A stretch of DNA of 64,000 bases, from NCBI RefSeq assembly GCF_040939455.1, contig NC_134108.1, forward strand, positions 6,973,501-7,037,500. The letters run 5' to 3'. Source of the DNA: Microcebus murinus. Lineage: Eukaryota; Chordata; Mammalia; Primates; Cheirogaleidae. A program made the position numbers and the translations under genes. This document shows, piece after piece, positions 10,547-23,559 of the stretch; position 1 is the stretch's first letter; each line of letters starts with the position of its first letter. Under the pieces are notes generated by a model. The model searched no databases. It saw only the letters and a program-made list of their open reading frames with translations, and had not been told where the DNA came from.

Positions 10547-12783
10547 CTGCAAACACAGAAAGTTTGGGAGGGAGAAGTCAGAGGTCTGATTTCATTAACA
10601 TTGTACAAAACAACAAAAGGCACTTGCTTAGCGCCCCCTAGCCCAAAAGTATTTGCTAATTTTAAGCACAAATGATAAAGCCTTTTAATATTGTAGCCAA
10701 ATTTCAATAACAACCACCACCAGAATGACAGCTAATATTTTAGTGTGCTAGATGTCTTTCTGAGCAGGGTTGCATCACAGAAACATAATTCAAGAACCAT
10801 TTGTCGAGCAGTCACTACCTTGGAACAGGGAACCGTTTGAGGACTGTTCTGGTTATATGAAGAAACCCTCCCTTCCTCCCTAGTAACTAGTGGGAAATGG
10901 CAAACACATTCCCTATTAAATATTTTTTTTTCTTTTGTGTTTTAAGGACAGAAGGAGTTAAGTATTTTTACTCTGAAAGGTCAGTGCTCTAAGTTTCCTA
11001 AGAGTTGTGCAACTTACGTCGTCCCAGGAGATTTGGTATGAGGACATATGATTGCATGAACGAGACCGTATCTGCTCTTCAAAGCAAAGCTAAGGACGTC
11101 CAGCATGTCTGGCTTTCATCTGTGTACAGATGAATATCTTTTATACTCATGTGCATGCTCACTTAGCACTAAACCGTCCTCTTGTCTTCTGGGAGCATTA
11201 TTGTATCTTCCTGAATAAATAATTTTTTATGAGAAAAGTGGGCATGAGTGAGGAGGAGGCAAGAAGAGAATCAAGCTCATGGACGTCTGTGTGTTCCCTC
11301 TAGAGAAGAGTCAGCAAATCAGAAAAGCTAAAACTCACTAGATGAAACAATTTCCCAGGAGGGCAAGCAGAGGAAAAGACGGTTTGAGAGTCCAGGTCAT
11401 TGCTGGGAGCCCTTGCTTTACTGCGTTCTGACTGCAGTTGGGCCGAGGGTATGCTGGCGAACTCGGTATTTTTCCCAGATGAGAACACCTGTAGCTGTCA
11501 CACGAACAGTTACATCAGGGAGCGGGGAGGGTCAGACTTGTGCTGATGCGCTGGGCCACCACCTGCTCTGGCACAGGGCGGTTGTCAACATGTGTTTTAT
11601 TTAGGCTTTGCTTTTTCGTGAAGGCCAGGGAGGGGCACGAGGAAATGCATTCCACCCCTGTCCTTCGATGAGCAGGTGGTGCTGGGGACGGAAAGGGGGA
11701 GCCGTGGCCCAGATTCCCTGGGTCCTGGCCCGCTGGGGCAATCTCCCGCTGCTCTCAGCTGCAGTGAAGAAGGCCGCCTGCTACCATGGAAATGATCTCA
11801 TATCCAGGTTAGGTACTTAAGTCACAGGATTCCTTTTATTAAATCAGGGTCGTTCTATAATTGAGCCTCAATTTAGGTTTTCAACCGAGGCTAGGACTAT
11901 TTGACGGAAAGAACCAAACAAAAACCATGAAACCAAATTAAAACATATACCCACCATGAGAAACATAAGTGGATAGCTCAGAAAAATAGCTAGTCAATGC
12001 AGCAAAATGTTCAGAAAACACTGCCAAGTTGCCACACTGGGGGACATATGGTCTATCCAACATGCGGACCTCAATCTGAAAGACTCCCCGCTCTTTTCCA
12101 AGCAGTAGAGTCCGGTACCTAACCATTAATATATCAAGACAGATATTTCATTGAAATGTGTAATAAAAGAGAAGTCCCTAAGGCTCTGCACTGTTCCTGA
12201 ACTAAAGAGTAAAAAGGAAACGATCTATCGGGATGCGTGAATAATTATATAGGCACACACAAACTTCTGATCATTCCAGTAATACGCTAAGTTCATTTTG
12301 GGGTGGTGATAGACAACTTTTGGTAGCAATGGCAAAAACCACAAGGCAATTTAAAAATGAGTACTAAAACTAAAATTGTCTCCCGCAGAGTTAAATGAGA
12401 ACACAGAAACAATGTCCCTCGCTGATTCGGGACCCGGTCAAGCTGCTAGAGATTACTGGGAACAGTCCCTCGATTACTGAAGAAAGGACACAGGGTTTTG
12501 AATCTCTTCTGAATGTACCATCTGTGGACTAAAATAAAATCGTAAGCCCCCAGCTGACTGGATGGACTCCCTCTTAGACAGCAGGACCCCAGAAAAACCT
12601 TAAAACAGACTGGCCAGCCGTGAGGAGGAGGGAGGCCAGACACACCGCATGGTGCCCTCTGGCTTTGGGAGTTACTCTCAGGAACGATATGATACTAAAC
12701 CACCGACAGGACCTAAAGCCGAGCAAGACAAAGTTTAAATCACACCTGCAGGACATCAATTTACTTAATAGATTGCTCTAGGG

Positions 12784-13016
12784 CAAGGGTCCTCAAACTA
12801 CGGCCCTTGGGTCACATGCGGCCTGCTGAGGACATTTATCTGGCCCACTGGGTGTTTTTGCCACCACTGCCTGTCCTGCTTAGCAGCCGACTCGTCCTGG
12901 GCCCACAGTGCGCATGTGTCGCAAGTGTGGAATGGGCGCCCACGCTCGCCAACTGCCCTCCAACGGCCTGAGGGACGGTGAACTGGCCCCCTGTTTAAAA
13001 AGTTTGAGGACCCCTG
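12784..13016. mobile_element. hAT-type MITE, copy 1
   Basis: Terminal inverted repeats CAAGGGTCCTCAAACT and AGTTTGAGGACCCCTG bound 233 bp. They are flanked by 8-bp duplications ctctaggg (12776-12783) and ttctaggg (13017-13024, one mismatch). An 8-bp duplication is diagnostic of hAT elements. The interior is GC-rich and non-coding. A shorter copy of the same family is at 45961-46151. Confidence 0.88.
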
Positions 13017-13366
13017 TTCTAGGGGTCTGTCCCATGGCTTGTCTTTGATTATCAGACTTCCTTATTTTAACTTAACACATCCCAAGCTTTTAGATAAAGC
13101 TTCATTTCTTTAATTACAAATCAAAGAATCTTTAAATCCACCGATAACCTGTAATCCCCCCTACCTTCAAGATGTCCCATCTTTTCAGACCAAACCTATG
13201 TACGCCTTCCACGTACTGATTTGTGACTTTACGTGTAATTCCTGTCTCCACGAATGTATAACACCGAACTGCAACCAGCCACTTTGGGCACATTTTTTCA
13301 GGACCCTGTGAGGCCATGTATTCTGGACTGTCAGTCACACACATTCGGATCAAGAATAAACCTCCT

Positions 13367-13391
13367 GTGCTCGCTTCGGCAGCACATATAT

Positions 13392-13423
<32 letters not shown>

Positions 13424-13473
13424 GGCCCCTGCACAAGGATGACACGCAAATTCGTGAAGCGCTCCATATTTTT
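13367..13473 (+). pseudogene. U6 snRNA retropseudogene
   Basis: This 107-nt copy of U6 spliceosomal RNA begins GTGCTCGCTTCGGCAGCACA and ends CCATATTTT. Against canonical U6 I see three substitutions (ATATATT for ATATACT, CTGCACAAG for CTGCGCAAG, GAAGCGCTCC for GAAGCGTTCC). The ACAGAGA box and AGC triad are intact. It is followed by an A-rich tail and flanked by a 13-bp direct repeat AAGAATAAACCTC (13352-13364 and 13508-13520). The upstream DNA is LTR sequence, with no snRNA PSE/TATA arrangement visible. It was therefore retroposed by L1 machinery and is probably not transcribed. Confidence 0.93.
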
Positions 13474-14852
13474 AGAAAAGAAAGAAAATTTTTTAAAAAA
13501 GAAAAAAAAGAATAAACCTCTTTATTTTATCGAGTTTTTTTTTAATGTCAATACACCTGCTCTGATTTCCAAAATAAAACTTTGCAAAAACTCCTAATAG
13601 AGATATGTAAATTAAGATATATGAACTTTTCACTTAAAGAGAAATGAAGGTGAAAAACAACCTTTTCATTTCAAAAAGAAGACTTAGCACAACTGCTAGG
13701 TTTTAGCCATCCTAAATAAACTCAGCGATGCCACACCGGTATGGATACAGAAAGCTCTTTATTTTCCAGACTTTAATTAGAATTCAGAAATTTGGGCCAA
13801 AAGCAGTGAGTCTTAGATGGAGATACAGCCAGAAAGACTATTTGTTTTCCTAGAATTTCACTCTTCAGACCGTGCAAAGTCGGGTTCGGTGGAGGGAGAG
13901 CGAGTGAAACCGTTTTCTGTGAGGTAATGTCAGGGCTGGTTTCTCCCAGAGGCTCAGCAGCATTCTGCCACGTGGTCAGGAATGGCCGAGGGAGAAGTTG
14001 TTCTATCATTAATTTACCAGTCCCGGGAGTCAAGTCTCAAAGCCTCTTGGAATTGGAAGGAGCCTCTGCTAACATTTGGAACTCACTGTAGGGATTTGGA
14101 ACTTATTCCTGCCAGACAGTCATGACTGACACATGACTGTAAAAACAGCCAAGTCTGCCAAATGCGCAAATAAAGCGTGTCTAGAATAAGAGCAATTAGT
14201 TTTCAATCTTGCTGAGGACAATTCTAAAGCTTCGATCAGGAAATTATGTCTATAAAATAAAACTGATTAGAATAAGAAGAAAAGTTCTATTCCTTGGTTT
14301 ATATTTTCCAATATATATGAAAGTGTTTTCTACAAAATAGCTTGATTCCCACCCACCTAGTTACTTCAAACTTGGTTTGGACACACAGTCGTAAATGATT
14401 TTCAGGGACACGCTGAATGTGACACACATTAAAATCATCCCACTCAGTGTAGGACCAGAGAAAATCTCCTATGGTAAAGTATACTTCAGGAAATGATGGC
14501 CACGCTTAAGCCATTTGTCTTTCTCTCCACGTTCTCCCCAATTTCACATGCAATGAGTATTTCATCCTATTCCATAAGCCACGAGAACACAAGATCTCTT
14601 CTTAGAGGACTATGTTTTTAAGTTAAACCTTCACTACCAAAGTAAAATAGAAAGAATAGTGAAGTCTCCAACATTCCCAATTTTTCACCCTTCTACCTAA
14701 ATTGTATGTTTCCCGAGGGCAGGGCTTATGTCTATCTTGTTCACCTCTCCTTCTCCCTCCTAGTTTAGGGGCTGGCAATTAAAGGATACCAAAAAGACAC
14801 ATGTTGATTGATGACCATTGCACAGATCTCCCACACTTAGACAATACTAACT

Positions 14853-15212
14853 CAATGTAGCAGGTTGAACAGCATCCCCCCAAATCCTTGTCTACCTGGA
14901 ATCTCAGAATGTGACCATATTTTGAAATAGGGTCTTTGAGGATGTAATTACTTAAGGTGGCACAGGGACAGAGAGGAGACCACCATGTGAATCTGGAGAC
15001 AGACTGGCGTGATGCCAAGGGATGGTAAGGCTTGGCGGCAACCACCGGAAGCTCAGAGAGAGGCATGAACAGATCCCCCCTCAGAAGTGCCCGAAGCAAC
15101 CAACCCTGGGACACCCGCATCTCAGACTCCCGGCCTCCAGAACTCTGAGAGAGTGAGTGTCTGCTGTTTCAAGCCACCCAGTTTGTGACGGCAGCCCCGG
15201 GGAACTAACACA
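14853..15212 (+). mobile_element. MLT1-type LTR (ERVL-MaLR)
   Basis: Diagnostic phrases are 'cagaatgtgaccatatttt', 'gaaatagggtctttgagga', 'ctccagaactctgagagag' and 'tgctgtttcaagccaccca'. These follow the MLT1 consensus from start to near the end. Such elements predate the primate radiation. Confidence 0.85.
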
Positions 15213-15294
15213 CTCGAGGAAAACGAGAGAAACATAAACAGGCAGTTTCTGTTTATCATCGCCCATCCCGATAGGTCAGAGGGCCTGTACGTCT

Positions 15295-15311
15295 TGTGTG
15301 TGTGTGTGTGT
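15295..15311. repeat. Short (TG)n microsatellite
   Basis: About eight uninterrupted TG units. Confidence 0.9.
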
Positions 15312-16647
15312 TCTGAAGACTGGCATTTCTCTGACTTTACCCAAATAGTGTCTACTCGATGTCTGGGGAGTTCACAAAGCCTCATCCGATTGACAGACTC
15401 ATCCGTAAGTGTCGGATGGCTCTGACTCCTGCAGCACTGCCGGTTCCTCTGCTGACCCTCGGAGGATTCTCAATGACAAAGGGCCTCTCTTGTGCAGACA
15501 CAAAGCACCCCAGAGGATCCAGCTGTCTCTGCAGTCCCCACTCCATGCTCTCCTAGGATACGGAGGTAACAAACTTGCTCTAATTCACCCGGCCCTTGGG
15601 AGTGGAAAGGGCCAGCCATGGCCTTGCCAGCTCTGCTGTGTTCCGTGGCAGGGGACCATGCGGGCAGTGTCAACGTGCCCCTGGGGTCACCTGCAAACTC
15701 TCCTTAGCCTGTACCCGTCCACCAGTCCCCAGGCTCTGCAAAATTTAACTCCAAAACATCCCTGAAATGAAAGCACCGTCTTCTGTCCAGGCTCACTGCC
15801 ATGACCTTGGTTCCTGCTCTCGGCATCTCTTCCTCCTCACAGCCTTGTCCAAACTGCTTTAGAGATGCCCAGCTCACTCCTCGTCCTCTGCTCACAGGAC
15901 CATTCTCCTGGCATGGTCTGGGGGCCAGTCGTGCTAGTGACTGACCATCTCTCAGGGCCCCTGGCCTGGGTGCCAGCCACAGCAAAGAACCGTTACTTCC
16001 TGAACCTGCAAAGGTGTTTCGCACTCCGTGAAACTACTTTGGAAAAAAAATCACACCTCTCCCCTCCTGCTATCTGGAACTTTTCCTTCTCCACTCACGC
16101 CTAGTTCTCACTTCTGGGAAGATTCTCTGGACAGCTCCCATGGATTGATCTCTCCTCCCACCTATTTTTGTTTTTGCTATTTCTAAATCTTGTAAACAAT
16201 TCTATTAATTCATTTACCATAACGAAATTATTCCCATTGAAGTATCTGTGTCCCTTAATAGGTTTCGAACCATTTGAAGTCAAGAACTGAGTCTTTGTTC
16301 TGTGGGTGGCCTCGGTGTTTAGCATGTCGCCAGCAATGCAGTGGGTGCTCAGGAAACATGTTTGACAACGTCACCCATATTGCAAAAGCCAGTCAGATAG
16401 CAGAGACTAAAAGGAAACTGTGTCACTATAAGCTAGATTTAGCATGACATCTATTTCATCTACTAATGAACGAGAAAACAGAAACATCTACAGAACTAAT
16501 CTCTTATCTTCAAAGCTTATATAACAATTAAGCAGAAAACTGAGTGACACTGCAAAAGTTTGCCTGGTGCCAAGATTGTGATTTGATGGTACATTTCCTA
16601 AGGACTAGCAGCTCCCTAAACTTTACTATTTTGATTAGTTTTTTCAA

Positions 16648-16982
16648 TTTTTTTTTTTTTTTTTTTTTGAGACAGAGTCTCACTTTGTTGCCCAGGTTAG
16701 AGTGAGTGCCGTGGCGTCAGCCTAGCTCACAGCAACCTCAATCTCCTGGGCTCAAGTAATCCTCCTGCCTCAGCCTCCCGAGTAGCTGGGACTACAGGCA
16801 GGTGCCACCATGCCCGGCTAATTTTTTGTATATATATTTTTAGTTGGTTAATTAATTTCTTTCTATTTTTAGTAGAGATGGGGTCTTGCTCAGGCTGGTT
16901 TTGAATTCCTGACCTCGAGCAATCCACCCGCCTCGGCCTCCCAGAGTGCTAGGATTACAGGCGTGTGCCACCATGCCCGGCC
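16648..16982 (-). mobile_element. Dimeric strepsirrhine-type Alu
   Basis: It begins with about 21 T, then 'gagacagagtctcactttg' and 'agtgagtgccgtggcgtcag', and ends 'ccaccatgcccggcc'. The direct repeat gtttttt(t)caa (16638-16647 and 16985-16995) marks the insertion. It inserted just downstream of SLC22A3 exon 7, in sense with the gene, 73 bases past the donor. Confidence 0.93.
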
Positions 16983-17054
16983 TCGTTTTTTTCAAGTTCT
17001 TGAAAGTTCTTTCAAGTCTTTCAAACCTGCCAGGCAGAGTTAGGGGAAGATTAC

Positions 17055-17269
17055 CTTCTGGTAAGAACGCAGTGACAAGGCATGCCACCCCCGCCACTAT
17101 ATTGCTTGCCGCAAAGGGGAGGCGTCGTCCAACACGCTCAATGGTTAGTAAGATCAAGAGAGCTCCTGGCAGTTCCACAACTCCCGAGATGAAAAAGTCT
17201 ATATAGAGGTTGCCTCCTATAATTCCCAGGCGCATGACAAGTCCTTGATAGACCACTGCACTTGTGAAC
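17055..17269 (-). CDS. SLC22A3: SLC22A3 exon 7
   Basis: This 215-nt exon has acceptor 'gctgcag' and donor 'gtaatc'. It encodes about residues 358-430: [20 protein letters not shown], then [20 protein letters not shown], then [16 protein letters not shown] and onward to LVTAFLPEG. It covers TM7 to TM9 of the transporter. The loop motif ERVGRR (ERLGRR in human) is the second-half counterpart of the MFS motif A. The frame is open and strongly conserved. Confidence 0.97.
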
Positions 17270-17391
17270 CTGCAGCAACATTGAAAGACACCAGAGAAGA
17301 ACAAGGAGGAGATGACTTCAACCTGATTGGAAGGAAGGGGCATGTTGCAAATTTGACACAAGCTTTTAAATCCATCACAGGTCAAACTTAC
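17270..17391 (-). other. SLC22A3: SLC22A3 intron 6 (122 bp)
   Basis: A minimal intron with donor 'gtaagt' at 17391 and a pyrimidine tract leading to 'gctgcag'. It contrasts with the 21.8-kb intron 5 next to it. Confidence 0.95.
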
Positions 17392-17489
17392 CAAGCGAAC
17401 ATAAGGATAAGTGTGCACTTCCTCATTTGGGGAGTTCTCACCAGATCTAAAATGGATGGATTGCTAACTTCCTCATCTGTGACAGTGAT
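17392..17489 (-). CDS. SLC22A3: SLC22A3 exon 6
   Basis: This 98-nt exon has acceptor 'gtatag' and donor 'gtaagt'. It encodes about residues 326-358: [20 protein letters not shown] then [13 protein letters not shown]. It forms the end of the large intracellular loop between TM6 and TM7 and the start of TM7. Human has PSFLDL where this copy has PSILDL. The codon for Trp is split TG|G across intron 6. The long plus-strand open frame at 17245-17670 is only the antisense shadow of exons 6 and 7. Confidence 0.95.
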
Positions 17490-19027
17490 CTATACAAGAA
17501 AAGCAGATTTCAGTAGCAATATACACCAAAAAAACACCTTGCATAGTACAGAACTGTTGTTAACCAGATTCAAAGCCACGGAACTGGATGATCTTACCAA
17601 ACTGACTGGGGGCTTTCATAATTATACCTTAAAATCTGAGAATGAAAAGGCTTGTCCTCTGGCATTTTGAGTAGGTCAAATTCACAAAGCTGGGGTTGCA
17701 GCACAGAGAAATCTATTCTTAGCGTAATCGCAGTACTTCATGTTAAACTGCTCTGAGTAAACAAGGACAAAAGGTGTGTTCTAAAGTAACTACGTGTGCA
17801 CATTTATTAAATTGGGAGAAAATGAGAGTAAAAGTGGGTAAAGCATGTGGGATCCAACCAAGTGTTCCTTTATGTTATATATTAAATCCTCAAATCTTAC
17901 TTTGACAAAATAATGTTAAGTCTAAGAGCAAGCATCAAACATCAAAGGACAATTTTGCTTTTGTCCATTCATTGGAACCTAGCACCTTTCTGATCCAGGA
18001 AAATTCAGCTCATCTTTATCTGGCCATCCAAGAAGTTGATCTTTTCTTCAGTTCAACAAATATTACTTTTGGCCGACCACGTACAAGGCACTATGCAGGA
18101 AATAAAACACAGGGCAAACCTCCGTAGTCACAGGCTGCCTCTAGTCGAGTGTGCCAAAGGTGTCAGAGAATCTAGTTCCCTGTGGTGGCCACAGTGCCAC
18201 CTCTCCATGCACCTGTGCGGTCTGTCACCTCTGCTTGGAGGCCCTGTGACCTCCTCAGTCCCGATTTCACCTGGTCTGGGAGGTCTTTCGTAACCTCAGC
18301 AGACCTGATGACTTCCCACCTGTGCCTGTCTGCCCAAAGCCCTCTCTCAGCACCGATAGGCAGTGTTCCTCACGCGCCTCCTTCTCTTTCTCCCTCCCGG
18401 AGCGCTGGAGCTCTCGGAAGGCGGGGACTGTGTCGCAGCACCAAGCAACGTGCCTGGTGTCGGACAACTGCATAGTTGCCTGAATGCTGAAGTGGGAAGC
18501 CAGGTGTCCTGGAGATATCTGTTCCTCAAGACGTTGCCTTCAGTTTTTGTCCTCAAGTAAGAATCCTGACTTCTAAGGGCAGGAGCCCTCCTGTCCGTTT
18601 GCTCAACTCCAGATCTGGCCCAGACGGAGTGAGAATCTAGGCAAAATGTCCCCAAGATTTTGAGCCAAAAGGTCTCTCAACCAGTAGTCACAAGAATTTG
18701 ACTTGGAGAAATTCACACCGACAGTACCTTGTCAATCACATATTCTAGACAGTAAATTCAAAGGGCCAACTGAAGCTTGACATCTTGAGCCTACGTTTGC
18801 TCTGGGGAAAGCACACACACTAAAGTAGACTGCAAGTGAAGGTCTTCAGATCACTTTTTTCCCAGTCTCCCCAATCCTGTATTTCTTCTAGACCAAGACA
18901 CATTGGTTTTCCACATTTTAAAATCTCTTAATTTGGGATGTGTCCTACAGCTGAACTGATAAGAAAGCAATGTGTCACAGGTTAAACAGCCTGTTTTCTC
19001 TGACTCAGTGGGATACAAAACCACTGT

Positions 19028-19707
<680 letters not shown>

Positions 19708-20292
19708 AAACCATTGTGTCTTAAAATCAGTAGTGTCTTAGAGTCAACAAAACAATAGTTTCCATGATGAGGACAGCGGAAGACTGACAATTGATTTTAC
19801 CACCCATTCTTTCCTCCTCTCTTTTGATAGCAGAACCCATGGAATTTTAGTTGGGCACACAGCTGCCTGTCAACAGTCACTTCTTCTAGCTTCTCTTGCA
19901 ACTACGGTGGCCTGTGACTAAGACCTCAGTAGTGAGGTGGTCGTGGATGTCATGTGCTTAAGTTCTAGGTCCCATCCGTTAAGAGGAGATAGCTTGACGG
20001 AAGAAGATGCTGGTGAGCTTCAGCACACACCCTGTTACAGATGATGGTGGAGACACAAGATAAATGGAACCTGGTCTTGGGGGCCTGTGGAACAGAGCTG
20101 CCTTGCCAGAGCCAAGCTACTTACCTCTGGGGGAGGGGGGGTGTGTATTAGAGAGTAAATACTTTTTTCTTTTTTTGTCACTACGGTTTTTGGGTCGCTG
20201 TTTCAGCAGCGAGTTGTCCAGCAAGTTGACCTGGACCCTAAGTAATGCAGTGCCCATTAAGATGCTCCCTGAGCTAACCTTCTACACCTTAA

Positions 20293-20534
20293 CCCTTTGC
20301 ACTCGCTTGCTTTTTTCTCGATTCCTTTATTCTACTCGGGATTTAATTTTTTAAAATACCCCAGATTTTACAAAGCGCAGCAGTAGAATAAAAAACTGGA
20401 GTTTCTTTTCATACAAACTTATTTACTTGGATTTTTTTAATATTTCAAATTATTGATACATTCAAAGAGTAATTTAAATCTCTATAATTTTTGCTAACTG
20501 TGTCGAGTCACACTCGACATCTGAGTGCAAAGGG
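20293..20534. mobile_element. piggyBac-type MITE
   Basis: This 242-bp element is bounded by TTAA on both sides (20289-20292 and 20535-20538). Its termini are CCCTTTGCACTC and the inverse GAGTGCAAAGGG. TTAA target plus CCC..GGG ends are the hallmark of piggyBac. Near its 3' end is a perfect hairpin, TGTCGAGT-cac-ACTCGACA (20501-20519), a plausible subterminal inverted repeat. It has no coding capacity. Non-autonomous piggyBac families active in mouse lemur have been described, and this fits that group. Confidence 0.9.
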
Positions 20535-21738
20535 TTAAGACCCCAGTGACAGATTTTTCCTTATTTACCTTAACTTTTGCTGCTCCAAAAATAAGGCAGG
20601 AATATCAAACGTGGAAGATAAGAAGTTGTTATATTACAGCAATATGTTATTGTATGGTTCGTTACTGAAATGTTTCAACAATTAGTTTCTATACATTCCC
20701 ACATTAAAATGGCTAATATCCGTGGAGCGTGTAATATTAGATTCTGGGCTTTTACATGGATTATTTCATTTAATTCTCATCAGAGCTCTATAAAGTCAGT
20801 ACTTTTATTAATCTCATTTTATAAGTAGAGGCTCAGGACGTTAAAGATTAAATGGCATGAAGGTAGATAAGCCAGGATTTGAAACCAGACAATTGATTAG
20901 AGATCCTCTGTCCTTAATCCCCACCTAGCAGTGCTGAATGTGTAGAAAGCTTTTCTTCCAGAAAAATTCTTTACAGTTGATGGTCACTTCTATATGTTTG
21001 TAAATATACGCTTGACCAAAAATTGAATCTCTGTTTTATGAGAAAAGATGTGACTAAACTAATCTAGATTGTAAAGATCTTTCAGTTCAGGATTAAAATC
21101 ACCGGTAATACGAGGGCAGTTTGTCTCCACACAGGTGTCACTGCTGACTTATTCCAGCAGTTACCGCCCTTCACTCAGCGATTTTCCGTGACACAGATTT
21201 GGGCCTGCGCAGCCGTGTTCGTCCCGGGCTCGTCTCCCGTCTTCTGTCCAGATGACAGATCGCTCATCTACACACCGACGCCACTGTTCACCCGGAGCAC
21301 ACAGGTGGCCACGCTCTCCCTCTTCTTTTCGAAAGCAATATCCACAGCAATTTATTACTGGCTTTCCTTATGTCCTCTCCAGTCTTCTCGCGGCCCGCCT
21401 AGCGCGATGGCTTCCGTTTACGAGATGTGAGTCCAAACAAATTTGCTTTCATTCAGGCCCCCATGTTAGCATCTTAGCACTGAAGGCAGATAATAATCAC
21501 ATATTTCAGGATCTCCGGTCAGTTCACGTAGATGATTCGGCATTTAAACACGTTTGTAGATTTTTCACTTATTCCTGGTTTTTCACTGTTTGTAGTGATA
21601 GAATAATAGAGCATCTCTTGACCTCATGTTAGCTCTGCGGATGTTGCATTTTCCTGGCCAGATCTCCGGTCACTACATGACTACAGAATTATGGTATGCT
21701 AGATTTTAACAAGACAATAAAGCTCTTATGGATTAACA

Positions 21739-21948
21739 TGGAGATTGGCAATCTTTTTCTGCAAAGGGACAGATAGTAAGTATTTTTAGTTTTGTGAACA
21801 GTAAGTTCTCTGTTACAACCACTTAACTTTGCCATTGTAGTGTGAAAGCAGCCATAGACAAAATATAAATGGGTTCCAATAAAACTTTATTTGCAAAAAT
21901 AGGCAGTGAGCTGGGTCTGACCTGAAAGCTGTAGATTGCTGACCCCTG
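21739..21948. mobile_element. hAT-Charlie-like MITE (old)
   Basis: The stretch from 'gagattggcaatctttttct' to 'gtagattgctgacccctg' includes 'gtgaaagcagccatagacaa' and 'ttccaataaaactttattt'. It matches a widespread ancient mammalian Charlie-derived MITE. No clear 8-bp duplication was found. Confidence 0.75.
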
Positions 21949-22691
21949 AACTAGGGGGTCAGTGCTAGAGGAATTTATGCAGATACTACTAGTATGCCCA
22001 TTACAGAGAGGAATACATTGAGGCATAGAAAAAAGCTAAGTAGCTTACTCAAGGAGGACACACAGTACCTAAATGAATCAGGAGGCTTGATACCAAAATT
22101 TGTATTTTTAACTATTATGCTATATTGCATCTGCAATAAGCAGAATATGATATTTATTTTATCATTTAAAAGTATGCTTTTATTATTTCATTAATAGTTC
22201 TCATGAGGCAGTGAGATTATGGCGGTTTTTACCTTCTTTTCAGCTATAAATATTCTCTTAAAATTAAAAATTGAAACCTTATTATAATACTTTTATAACA
22301 AAAAAAGTTTACTTTTAAATGCATGGATTTTAACTTAGACAATAGTGTACCTAGTTATTGACTCAGTATTACTGCCCCCTTCTCTTTCCTAACAGAACCC
22401 CCCATTCCCGTACAAAGCGTCAATGCACGTTCTCAGGGGAGCTGAGCCTGCTTCCAGTTGCAGAGGGAGGCCTGATTACCTAAGGGTAATGCTATCCTCT
22501 GTGTCAGTGACTGGGCATGTGTCCCACTTTGAGCCAATGAGCAGTGAGACTGCAACACAATTTGGGCCAACGAGAAAAGGGCTTCTGGGAACGTCCTTCG
22601 TTGCTCTTAAGTCAGAGATTCCTGAAGGAAATCTTCTCCCTCTCCCCTAGGGAATGAATGGACATGGTGGGCCCACATAGATCGATGCACC

Positions 22692-22713
22692 CACACACAC
22701 ACACACACACACA
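22692..22713. repeat. (CA)n microsatellite
   Basis: About eleven CA units, possibly polymorphic. Confidence 0.9.
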
Positions 22714-23559
22714 AGGGAACCAGTCCTAAGAGGAAGCTGCCCTGTCAGCAGGGGGGAGAGGGGGGCAGAAAGCCATGGTTCAGTGAGACTGCGGAGACCC
22801 CAGTTTGGCCAGCCCTGAACACTCTGTAACCAGAATTCCAGACACATGAGGCAGTGAATGTCCTTATTGTCTGAGTCCATTTAAGTTGGTTTTCTGTCAC
22901 TTGTTGCCAAAAGCAGAATTATCTGAAGAATCCAGTCCAGAACAATGCTTTTGCTTTAATAACTGAATATTTCAGGCAAAATATTTTATAGTGAATAGTT
23001 TAAAAATTGCTTCAACACTCCAATTCACTCCGTAAAGATAATTTGGCATTAGTTTTAATGCTGAACGTTTAACATTCAGAACCAAGCAGTCTCATGATCT
23101 CTGCTTTTCCAAAGCACAAGTTCAATGCCCAATATCTTTCCTCCACCAACGAAGTATGAAGTGCTGAGTACAAATGAAAGTAATCAAGACCATAAAACCA
23201 GTCCGCCCTGTCCAGTGAATGAAAGGATTAATAGTACTTCCAAGCGAGTGAGTATGTTGCTACATTTAAGAATAAATCCAGCTGGTCTTTGATTTACTAA
23301 CATCTTCGCCCCAGTGACGCAGATATTCTGAAAGACGACCCACTTTCTGGGCGTCCAAAGACCTTGGGAGACTAAAAGCCGTATCTTGGGTGGAATTCAT
23401 CCAGTAAAGTCTTGGCAGCTCGTGTGCAGTGGCGGCTGCGGCTATTATTCTTTTACAATAACTCCTAGCTTTAGAGCCGTGCTTATTTTTTATTGCCAAA
23501 GGCTTACCAAATTGTGCCCATTCTGAGGTGGATACAGTTATGCCAGGTTATCACATATT

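Larger units (their letters stand above)
12523..13550 (+). mobile_element. Old solo LTR (class I ERV type), interrupted twice
   Basis: It starts TGTGGACTAAAATAAAATCG and has the same layout as the better preserved LTR at 62409-63217: 'aaatccacc.ataacctgtaa', 'tacgccttccacgta' and terminal 'gaataaacctcttta'. It is split by a hAT MITE at 12784-13016 and a U6 retrocopy at 13367-13507. It has no internal retroviral genes. The 3' edge is approximate and no clear target duplication was found. Confidence 0.65.
10547..17054 (-). other. SLC22A3: SLC22A3 intron 7
   Basis: A 6.5-kb intron. From low to high coordinates it holds an LTR (12523 to about 13550) containing a hAT MITE and a U6 retrocopy, an MLT1 LTR (14853-15212), a short TG run (15295-15311) and an Alu (16648-16982). 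The stretch 10547-12520 shows no recognisable element. Confidence 0.8.

Noticed and set aside
13367..13473. Functional U6 snRNA gene
   Set aside because: It has an A-rich tail, a 13-bp target duplication and LTR sequence upstream where a snRNA promoter should be.
17245..17670. 141-codon plus-strand open frame
   Set aside because: It is antisense to SLC22A3 exons 6 and 7, whose minus-strand reading is unambiguous.
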